Shown: positions 7,636 to 13,116 of the stretch, in pieces
Layout: each line of letters opens with the position of its first letter
Numbering within the stretch: the first letter of the stretch is position 1
Assembly: GCA_964655175.1 (NCBI GenBank)
Contig: CAZZLY010000039.1
Span: forward strand, 1 to 22,989
DNA length: 22,989 nt
Source of the DNA: JAIOPA01 sp964655175
GTDB taxonomy: Bacteria > Eisenbacteria > RBG-16-71-46
Direction: 5' to 3'
Program-made: the position numbers and the translations under genes
Notes under the pieces: generated by a model
The model's database searches: none
Seen by the model: the letters and a program-made list of their open reading frames with translations, nothing else
What the model was told of the DNA's origin: nothing

Positions 7636-8847
7636 ATGTCCCCGCACGACGCCCTCGAGCCCATCCGCAGCTATCGCACCCGCGGTGAGCGCCTGCTCAT
7701 CGGGCTCATGACCGGCACCTCGGCCGACGCCACCGACGCGGTGCTCGTGCGCGTCACCGGTGACGGCCTCGCGGCGACGCACGAGGTGCTCGCCGAACTC
7801 GAGCGTCCGCTCGACGACGCGTTGCGCCACGAGGTGCTGGACCTCGCGGGCGCGGCCCAGGTCGAACCCGAGCGGCTCATGCGGCTCGAGGTGGACCTCG
7901 CCGAGGTGTACGCGGCCGCGGTCGAGGCGGTGTGCGCGCAGGCCGGCGTCGCGGTGCGCGACGTGACCGCGATCGGCTCGCACGGGCAGACCGTGCGCCA
8001 CGTGCCGCGCGCCGCGGGGAAGGGGCGCGCCTACTCGCTGCAGCTGGGCTCGCCCGCGACGCTCGCCGAGCGCACGGGCGTCACGGTGGTGAGTGACTTC
8101 CGCCGCCGCGACACCGACGCCGGTGGCGAGGGTGCGCCGCTCGTGCCGATCGCCGACTGGTGGCTGTTCCGCTCGCCCGACGAATCGCGCGTGCTGCTCA
8201 ATCTGGGGGGCATGGCCAACGTGACGTGGCTGCCCAAGGGCGGCACGCTCGCCGACGTGCTGGCGTTCGACACCGGGCCCGGCAACGCCGTGCTCGACGG
8301 GCTCGTGCGCCTGGGCACGCGCGGGCTGGCGCGGCACGACGAGGCGGGCGGGCTCGCGGCGTCGGGGCGCGCGCACGCGGGGCTCGTCGAGGAGCTGCTC
8401 GCCGATCCGTTCTTCGCCGCGCCGCCGCCGCGCTCGACCGGGCGCGAGCACTTCGGCGAACGCTACGCCGAGCGGCTGTTCGAACTCGGCGAGTCCATGG
8501 GGCTGTCGCTCGAGGATCTGCTCGCGACCGGCGTCGAGCTCACCGCGCAGTCCATCGCGCGCGCACTCACCGACTTCGTGGAACCGCACGGACGCGTGGA
8601 CGCGCTGTACGCGAGCGGCGGCGGCGTGCGCAACATGTCGCTCATGACCGCGATCCGCCGGGCGCTGGGCGAGGTGCGCGTCGAGCGCCTCGACGTGCTC
8701 GGGGTGTCGTCGGGCATCAAGGAGGCGTTGGCGTTCGCGTTCCTCGCGCACCTGACGCTGTGCGGGGAGCCCGGCAACGTGCCCGGTGCGACGGGCGCGC
8801 GGCATCCGGTGGTGCTGGGCAGCCTCACGCCGGGAGGCCGCGCGTGA
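7636..8847 (+). CDS. anmK: 1,6-anhydro-N-acetylmuramic acid kinase (AnmK)
   Basis: Cytosolic kinase that opens the 1,6-anhydro ring and phosphorylates anhydro-MurNAc to MurNAc-6-phosphate, the substrate of MurQ. The 403-aa protein has the family landmarks IGLMTGTS (22-29), IGSHGQTVRH (113-122), SDFRRRDTDAGGEGAPLVP, LNLGGMANV and FDTGPGN. Asp212 in FDTGPGN aligns with the catalytic Asp182 of the Pseudomonas enzyme. In the first loop the usual SLDGxD reads SADATD, losing a Gly that normally follows Asp. Start ATG 7636 has GGAG at 7623-7626, nine bases upstream. It lies 29 bp after the solute-binding gene; its TGA overlaps the GTG of the next gene. Confidence 0.95.
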   Translation: MSPHDALEPIRSYRTRGERLLIGLMTGTSADATDAVLVRVTGDGLAATHEVLAELERPLDDALRHEVLDLAGAAQVEPERLMRLEVDLAEVYAAAVEAVCAQAGVAVRDVTAIGSHGQTVRHVPRAAGKGRAYSLQLGSPATLAERTGVTVVSDFRRRDTDAGGEGAPLVPIADWWLFRSPDESRVLLNLGGMANVTWLPKGGTLADVLAFDTGPGNAVLDGLVRLGTRGLARHDEAGGLAASGRAHAGLVEELLADPFFAAPPPRSTGREHFGERYAERLFELGESMGLSLEDLLATGVELTAQSIARALTDFVEPHGRVDALYASGGGVRNMSLMTAIRRALGEVRVERLDVLGVSSGIKEALAFAFLAHLTLCGEPGNVPGATGARHPVVLGSLTPGGRA

Positions 8848-10226
8848 GCCGCCTGCTGCGCCGACTGCGCCCCCTCGTGCTCGTGGCGCTCGTCGTCGCG
8901 GGCTGTGCGCCGCCGCCCGGGCCCGTGCCCGCACCCGCGCCGCCGCGACCCGCGCCTGCGCCGTCCCCGACGCCCACGCCCACACCGACGCCCACACCGC
9001 CGCGGCCCGCACCGCGGCCCACGCTCGAGCACGCCGAGCCGCACTTCACGATCGGTCTCGCGTGGGACCTCGACACGGCGACGGTCGCGTTCGACGGTCG
9101 GCAGCCCCTGACCGTGCAGAGCACGTCGCGTCCGGGCTCGTACACCACCGCCGGGCCCGTGCAGTTCCGCGTCTCGGGCAACCAGTTGCTGGTCACCCCG
9201 CGCGATCGGCGCCGCGCGGTGCCGCTGACCGTGCTGCAGGTCGGCGACACGCTGTGGCTGGGCGACGAGGCGTGGGCCCGTGGCGACGCGGCGCGCGCGA
9301 CGTGGAACGGCAAGCACTGGCGCGGCCGACTCAAGCTGTTCCTCAACGCCCGCGGCACGCTCACGCTGGCGACGCATCTGCCGCTGGAGCGCTATCTCGA
9401 GGGCGTCGTGCCGGGTGAGATCGGCCCGCTCTCGGACTCGCTCGTCGAGGCCGGTCGTGCGCAGGCGGTCGCGGCGCGCAGCTACTCGCTCTTCTACAAG
9501 GGGCGACGCGGCAGCGAGGGCTTCGATCTGTTCGCCACGGTCGAGGACCAGTTCTACAGCCCGCTCGAATCCGAGCGTCCGCTCGCGACCCATTGCGTGC
9601 AGAGCACGCGTGGTCTGGTGGCGTTGTCCGACGGGCTGCCCATCCGCGCCAACTACTGCTCGACCTGCGGTGGCATCACGGCGGAGGCCTGGGAGGCGTG
9701 GCCCACCACGCCGTTCGACTACCTCGTGAGTCACACCGATGCCGAAGCGGGGCGCGACTGGTGCGCGGCCTCGCCGCTCTACCGCTGGCGCGAGGAGTGG
9801 AGCGCGAACGAGTTCGAGTCCAACCTCGCCAAGTACGGTCCGCCCAACGGCGTGCCGCTGCCCAGTGGTGGGGTGGGGGACCTGGTGGACGTGCGCGTCG
9901 TGGCGCGCTCGCGCTCGGCGCGCGTGTGGTGGCTCGAGGTCGAGACCACCACCGGCGTGATGCGTGTGCACGCGCACATGCTGCGCCAGGTGCTGCGGCG
10001 CGGCGGCAATCCCAACGCGATCCTGCGCAGCAATCTGTTCAAGGTCGGCGTGCTGCGCGACCCGCGCAGCCAGCGCGCGCTCGCGGTGGTGGCGAGCGGT
10101 TCGGGCTCGGGACACGGCGTGGGGCTGTGCCAGACGGGGGCGCTGGGCATGGCGCGCGCGGGCAAGCGCGGCGAGGCGATCGTGCGCCACTACTACCCGG
10201 GCGCGGCGCTGGAGCGGCTCTACTGA
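8844..10226 (+). CDS. SpoIID/LytB-domain lipoprotein, predicted lytic transglycosylase
   Basis: Predicted envelope-anchored peptidoglycan enzyme, 460 aa. SpoIID family members are lytic transglycosylases that cleave glycan strands (preferring peptide-free strands in Bacillus) and leave 1,6-anhydro-MurNAc ends. The signal segment LVLVALVVAGC gives a lipobox with Cys21. A Pro/Thr-rich linker (24-59) follows, then a beta-rich region. The SpoIID core runs from LPLERYLEGVVPGEIGP, where Glu192 matches the catalytic Glu of SpoIID, through AQAVAARSYSL and ANYCSTCGGITAEAW to the signature SGHGVGLCQTGA (422-433). The CxxC at 272/275 replaces the usual His/Ser-type residues and, with Cys307, may bind a metal. 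GTG start 8844 overlaps the anmK stop (GTGA). Sporulation is not implied. Confidence 0.92.
   Translation: MSRLLRRLRPLVLVALVVAGCAPPPGPVPAPAPPRPAPAPSPTPTPTPTPTPPRPAPRPTLEHAEPHFTIGLAWDLDTATVAFDGRQPLTVQSTSRPGSYTTAGPVQFRVSGNQLLVTPRDRRRAVPLTVLQVGDTLWLGDEAWARGDAARATWNGKHWRGRLKLFLNARGTLTLATHLPLERYLEGVVPGEIGPLSDSLVEAGRAQAVAARSYSLFYKGRRGSEGFDLFATVEDQFYSPLESERPLATHCVQSTRGLVALSDGLPIRANYCSTCGGITAEAWEAWPTTPFDYLVSHTDAEAGRDWCAASPLYRWREEWSANEFESNLAKYGPPNGVPLPSGGVGDLVDVRVVARSRSARVWWLEVETTTGVMRVHAHMLRQVLRRGGNPNAILRSNLFKVGVLRDPRSQRALAVVASGSGSGHGVGLCQTGALGMARAGKRGEAIVRHYYPGAALERLY
8965..9001 (+). repeat. Imperfect 6/12-bp tandem repeat encoding the Pro-Thr linker
   Basis: Repeated CCGACGCCCACA-like units encode a PTPTPTPTPTPP run that separates the lipid anchor from the SpoIID domain. 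It is likely a flexible spacer whose length may vary among relatives. Confidence 0.7.
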
Positions 10227-10227
10227 C

Positions 10228-10252
10228 GCGGCCCCGGGCCGCCTTCGGGCGG
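10228..10252 (+). terminator. Tandem GC hairpins after the murQ-anmK-spoIID operon
   Basis: Directly after the stop, GCGGCC-ccg-GGCCGC (10228-10242) overlaps CCGCC-ttcg-GGCGG (10239-10252), the latter with a stable UUCG tetraloop. The two are mutually exclusive folds. There is no U-tract, so it may act as a weak terminator or mRNA 3' end protector. Confidence 0.5.
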
Positions 10253-10267
10253 GTTCCCGGGACGGGA

Positions 10268-10296
10268 TTGACACCCGGCGCGGCGCTCGCTATTGT
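10268..10296 (+). promoter_or_regulatory. Sigma-70 promoter of tRNA-Asp
   Basis: A perfect -35 TTGACA (10268-10273), a 17-bp spacer and -10 TATTGT (10291-10296) lie about 50 bp before the tRNA. This is the best housekeeping promoter match in the window, as expected for a stable RNA gene. Confidence 0.8.
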
Positions 10297-10346
10297 CCCG
10301 CGTCCCTTGGTGTTCCGGGTACCTCGGTACGCGGGACGTCGGGTGC

Positions 10347-10423
10347 GGGGTTGTAGTTCAGTTGGTTAGAACGCCTGCCTGTCACGCAGGAGGTCGCGGG
10401 TTCGAGTCCCGTCAACCCCGCCA
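10347..10423 (+). tRNA. tRNA-Asp (GTC anticodon)
   Basis: The 77-nt gene includes an encoded CCA. Acceptor stem GGGGTTG pairs with CAACCCC, followed by discriminator G and CCA. D-arm GTTCAGTTGGTTAGAAC, anticodon stem CCTGC/GCAGG with loop CTGTCAC (anticodon GTC at 10381-10383), and T-arm with GGTTCGAGTCC all match tRNA-Asp. It has its own promoter upstream and a hairpin terminator downstream. Confidence 0.97.
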
Positions 10424-10431
10424 TCATCTTG

Positions 10432-10476
10432 GCGCGCCGTCGGTCCCCACGGGGCCAGCGGCGCGCGATTCTTTCC
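10432..10476 (+). terminator. Rho-independent terminator of tRNA-Asp
   Basis: GCGCGCCG (10432-10439) pairs perfectly with CGGCGCGC (10459-10466), with an inner CCCC/GGGG pairing. GATTCTTT follows at about 10467-10474. It lies nine bases after the tRNA 3' end. Confidence 0.8.
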
Positions 10477-10715
10477 CCGAGCACGCGGGTCCCCAGCGGG
10501 TCGCGATCCCGTTCGCCCTGGCTTCACGCCCAGCGCGAGCGCGCACCCGAAGGACCACGCCCCAGCCGGTGATGCGCGACTCGCATCGTCCGTGGAGGGG
10601 TTGCGGAGCGTGCCGACGGGGCGCTGCGGGGGCACGGACGCCCAGCGCAGCGAGACGGTTGTTCCGTCACCGCAGACGGGTCCGCCACGGCCGGCGACCG
10701 GGGGTGCATTTTCCG
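10477..10715. other. Gene-free stretch between the tRNA terminator and the speD-unit promoter
   Basis: This is part of the 438-bp gap between the tRNA and the acidic-protein gene. Frames that stay open here on either strand show no family motifs, no good ribosome site and no codon-position bias that I can recognise. I see no RNA gene or repeat. Confidence 0.5.
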
Positions 10716-10743
10716 TTGACCCCCCGCGAGTGGTCCGTATACT
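10716..10743 (+). promoter_or_regulatory. Sigma-70 promoter of the acidic-protein / speD unit
   Basis: -35 TTGACC (10716-10721), a 16-bp spacer and -10 TATACT (10738-10743) form a near-consensus promoter. Transcription should begin near 10750, giving a leader of about 110 nt before the first ATG at 10862. Confidence 0.75.
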
Positions 10744-10783
10744 GCGCGTGCTTTCGGTTCGGAAGCGTGCGTTCCCCCGATCC

Positions 10784-10854
10784 GCACGAAGCGGTTCGCG
10801 GGTTCGTGCATCCCAAGGGGCGGCAAGGTGTTCGCCGCATTCCTCCTCACGAGG
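10784..10854 (+). promoter_or_regulatory. Structured mRNA leader of the acidic-protein gene
   Basis: Within the predicted leader, GCACGAA (10784-10790) pairs with TTCGTGC (10803-10809), and GCGGC (10820-10824) pairs with GCCGC (10834-10838). The ribosome site GAGG (10851-10854) could pair with CCTC at 10842-10845. The last pairing is only four base pairs. This suggests possible translational control but fits no riboswitch class I know. Confidence 0.35.
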
Positions 10855-10861
10855 GATCTCA

Positions 10862-11095
10862 ATGAAGCGCAAGAAGGGCGACGAGGACGATAACTTCGAT
10901 GTCTTCGGCGAGTCTGAAGACGAGTTCAACGACGATGAACTGACGGACGACGAGGAATTCGACGAGGAAGACCTCGAGGACGATGAGTTCAGCGAGGACG
11001 ACGACTTCGACGACGACGAGTTCGGCGGCGAGGACGAGTTCGAAGGGGACGAGGATTTCGACGGCTTCGGGGATCACTCCGATTCCGACCGATAG
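10862..11095 (+). CDS. Extremely acidic, Phe-rich small protein upstream of speD
   Basis: A 77-residue protein beginning MKRKKGDEDDNFDVFGE with 26 Asp, 17 Glu and 10 Phe, so 56% acidic. It has no Cys or Trp and only one His. After the basic first five residues it is almost uniformly D/E with Phe every few positions, implying a disordered polyanion. Start ATG 10862 follows GAGGG (10851-10855) with good spacing, and the gene sits behind a near-consensus promoter, so translation is credible. It precedes speD by 64 bp in the same transcription unit. I do not recognise the family. Possible roles are cation or polyamine buffering, DNA/RNA mimicry, or binding a basic protein; none is shown by the sequence. 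Confidence 0.8.
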   Translation: MKRKKGDEDDNFDVFGESEDEFNDDELTDDEEFDEEDLEDDEFSEDDDFDDDEFGGEDEFEGDEDFDGFGDHSDSDR

Positions 11096-11120
11096 CGTCC
11101 CGGGTGCAGTGGGAAAGAAC

Positions 11121-11148
11121 CATCCGCGGATCGCGGATGCCTTGGAGG
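11121..11148 (+). promoter_or_regulatory. Hairpin and ribosome-binding site before speD
   Basis: CATCCGCG (11121-11128) pairs perfectly with CGCGGATG (11132-11139) around a 3-base loop, ending five bases before GGAGG (11144-11148). The GGAGG-to-ATG distance of 11 bases is long. This hairpin lies in the 64-bp gap between the acidic gene and speD and could tune speD translation. Confidence 0.45.
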
Positions 11149-11159
11149 TGTCAGACGAA

Positions 11160-11603
11160 ATGACCGGCTTCGGGCCTCACCTCATGCTCGATGGGTACGG
11201 GTGCGACAAGGAGAAGTTGACGGATCTGAATCTCATCTATCGGATCCTCGAGGAGCTCCCCGCGCGCATCGGCATGACCAAGATCATGCCGCCTTATGTG
11301 TTCAAGTACAGCGGTTTGAAGCCTGAGGACTGGGGCCTTTCGGGGTTCGTCCTGATCGCCGAGAGCCACATCAGCATCCACACCTTCCCCGAGAAGAACT
11401 ACGTCTCCGTCGACATCTTCTCGTGCAAGGCGTTCGACACCGAGTTCGCGAGCGACTACCTCAAGAAGACGTTCGGGATGACCAAGGTCGAGTGCAACAT
11501 CCTCGATCGCGGCACCGAGTTCCCGAAGGACATCAGCGGCGCCGCCGCCGAGGTCCGCACCCAGCGCCGTCGCGTGGGTCGTCCGGCCGCCCGCACCGCC
11601 TGA
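11160..11603 (+). CDS. speD: Pyruvoyl-dependent S-adenosylmethionine decarboxylase proenzyme (SpeD)
   Basis: Makes decarboxylated AdoMet, the aminopropyl donor for spermidine. The proenzyme self-cleaves at Glu68-Ser69 in LIAESHISIHTFPE, and Ser69 becomes the pyruvoyl cofactor. Ser69, His74 and Cys89 (in DIFSCK) keep the exact spacing of Ser63, His68 and Cys83 in the Thermotoga enzyme. The 147-aa length fits the bacterial class 1B form with a short basic tail. ATG 11160 is the family-like start (MTGFGPHLMLDGYG), although GTG 11148 and TTG 11142 are in frame. No speE or agmatinase gene is near. Some SpeD homologs are known to have switched to ornithine or arginine decarboxylation, so the substrate is not certain. 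Confidence 0.93.
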   Translation: MTGFGPHLMLDGYGCDKEKLTDLNLIYRILEELPARIGMTKIMPPYVFKYSGLKPEDWGLSGFVLIAESHISIHTFPEKNYVSVDIFSCKAFDTEFASDYLKKTFGMTKVECNILDRGTEFPKDISGAAAEVRTQRRRVGRPAARTA

Positions 11604-11618
11604 TCGTCGCACCGCCTC

Positions 11619-11657
11619 GGCCCCGACCGGTCCGTCCGGTCGGGGCCTTGTGCTTTC
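11619..11657 (+). terminator. Rho-independent terminator after speD
   Basis: GGCCCCGACCGG (11619-11630) pairs perfectly over 12 bp with CCGGTCGGGGCC (11636-11647) around a TCCGT loop. TTGTGCTTT follows. It lies 15 bp after the speD stop. Confidence 0.88.
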
Positions 11658-11843
11658 CGGGTGCGACCTGCACTCTGCCCCTCGACCACTCGTCGCGTCC
11701 GCGGTGTCCGCCCGGCCGGCGAGACGCCCCGCGCGGCCGCTTCCCGGCGCGCGACCGGGACCACGCCCTCCTCGCGGAGCGGCGCGCCGGCCCGGCCCCG
11801 CCCTCTCGAACGTGACGCCCCCGTCGTCCCGCAGGAGTCCCCG

Positions 11844-13034
11844 ATGAGCACGACCCCCGACACCGCCCGCCTCGTCCTCCGCCGTGGGGAGGATCGCCGC
11901 GTCCGCGGTGGTCACCCGTGGATCTTCTCGAACGAGGTCGAGGAGTGGCAGGGCGCCGTCGAGGACGGCGGTCTGGTCGAGGTGCTGGATCCGCGCGGCG
12001 CGTTCCTGGGCCGCGCCTACGTGAACCGGCACAGCCTCATCTGCGCGCGACTGCTCACGCGCGGGCGCGACACGATCGACACCGCGTTCTTCGTGAAGCG
12101 CCTCGAGCGCGCCAAGCGCCTGCGCGACACCGTGTACCCCGGCGAGGCCGCGGTGCGCATGGTGTACGGCGAGTCCGATCAGCTGCCGGGGCTCGTGGTG
12201 GATCGCTACGGCGACGTGCTCGCGGTGCAGGTGCTCACGCGCGGCATGGAGGCCCACATGGAGCCGCTGCGCAAGGCGCTCGAGCAGGTGTTCGAGCCCG
12301 CTGGCGCCGTGCTGGTGGCCGATTCGCCGCTGCGCAAGCTCGAGGGCCTCGATCAGCGTCGCGAGGTGTGGTGGGGCACGGTGCCCGAGCGCGTGCCGGT
12401 CACGGTGAGCGGCTTCGCCCTCGAGGTGGACGTGCTGCACGGCCAGAAGACCGGCCTGTTCCTGGATCAGCGCGAGAACCGTCGGCGCGCGGAGACGCGT
12501 GCCGCGGGGCGCACGGCGCTGGACGTGTTCTGCTATCAGGGTGAGTGGGCCATGAGCATGGCGCGCGGTGGGGCCGAGAGCGTGCTGGCGGTGGATTCGT
12601 CCGAGCCCGCCCTGACGCTCGCGCGCGGCCACGTCGAGCGCAACGGGTTCAACGACCGCGTGCAGTTCCTGCGCATGGACGCGTTCGACGCGATGCGCCG
12701 CCTCGAGCGTGAGGGACGACGCTTCGGCATGATCGCGCTCGACCCGCCGGCGCTCATCAAGTCGCGCAAGTCCATCGCCGCCGGCGCGCGCGCCTACCGC
12801 GAGCACAACCGCGTGGCCATGAGCCTGCTCGAGGAGGACGGCATCCTGGTGACCTGCTCGTGCAGCCATCACCTGGACGACGACATGTTCCGCCAGCTCC
12901 TGCTCGAGGCGGCGCGCGCGGCCAAGCGCCCCATGCGCATCCTCGATTGGGCGGGCGAGGCCCCGGACCATCCGCGCCTGCTCGCGGTGCCCGAGACGCA
13001 CTACCTCAAGTGCGCGGTGCTGCAGGCGCTGTAG
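11844..13034 (+). CDS. Class I SAM-dependent rRNA methyltransferase, RlmI-like
   Basis: Predicted 23S rRNA (cytosine-C5) methyltransferase of the RlmI/COG1092 family, 396 aa. An N-terminal PUA-like domain (about 8-80, with GGHPWIFSNEV) is followed by the EEHD-like middle and the Rossmann methyltransferase domain. The family signature LHGQKTGLFLDQRENRR is at 198-214, SAM-binding motif I DVFCYQGEWAMSMARGGA at 227-244, the acidic strand LAVDSS at 248-253, motif IV LDPPAL at 299-304, and the C-terminal TCSCSHHL at 337-344. Start ATG 11844 has AGGAG at 11833-11837. It lies alone between the speD terminator and a shared hairpin. The position modified in E. coli by RlmI is C1962; the exact site here is inferred, so no symbol is given. 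Confidence 0.9.
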   Translation: MSTTPDTARLVLRRGEDRRVRGGHPWIFSNEVEEWQGAVEDGGLVEVLDPRGAFLGRAYVNRHSLICARLLTRGRDTIDTAFFVKRLERAKRLRDTVYPGEAAVRMVYGESDQLPGLVVDRYGDVLAVQVLTRGMEAHMEPLRKALEQVFEPAGAVLVADSPLRKLEGLDQRREVWWGTVPERVPVTVSGFALEVDVLHGQKTGLFLDQRENRRRAETRAAGRTALDVFCYQGEWAMSMARGGAESVLAVDSSEPALTLARGHVERNGFNDRVQFLRMDAFDAMRRLEREGRRFGMIALDPPALIKSRKSIAAGARAYREHNRVAMSLLEEDGILVTCSCSHHLDDDMFRQLLLEAARAAKRPMRILDWAGEAPDHPRLLAVPETHYLKCAVLQAL

Positions 13035-13059
13035 GCCGCGGTCCCGTTCCGCAACGCGA

Positions 13060-13093
13060 GAGCCCCCGTGGACCGTTGGGTCCGCGGGGGCTC
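13060..13093. terminator. Bidirectional hairpin between convergent genes
   Basis: GAGCCCCCGTGGACC (13060-13074) pairs with GGTCCGCGGGGGCTC (13079-13093) around GTTG, 15 bp with one T-G pair. It sits between the convergent methyltransferase and PHP-protein genes and could end transcription from both sides. No clear U-tract is present. Confidence 0.75.
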
Positions 13094-13116
13094 CTCGTCG
13101 TCGGACGCGGCTCGGA

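Noticed and set aside
8844..10226. Sporulation locus suggested by SpoIID
   Set aside because: The domain is widespread in non-sporulating bacteria. Nothing else here is sporulation-related, and the protein is a lipoprotein in a murein-salvage operon.
8463..10274. 603-codon minus-strand frame opposite the SpoIID gene
   Set aside because: It has no recognisable domain, His/Arg/Gly-rich composition and no ribosome site, so it is a shadow of the SpoIID gene.
10939..11159. Antizyme-like +1 frameshift joining the acidic ORF to speD
   Set aside because: The speD frame is open back to about 10939, so a +1 shift could fuse the products. However, speD has its own ribosome site and a family-typical start, no known slippery sequence is seen, and open frames are expected by chance here.
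11151..13001. 616-codon minus-strand frame opposite speD and the methyltransferase gene
   Set aside because: It spans a strong terminator and two well-supported genes and has no motif.
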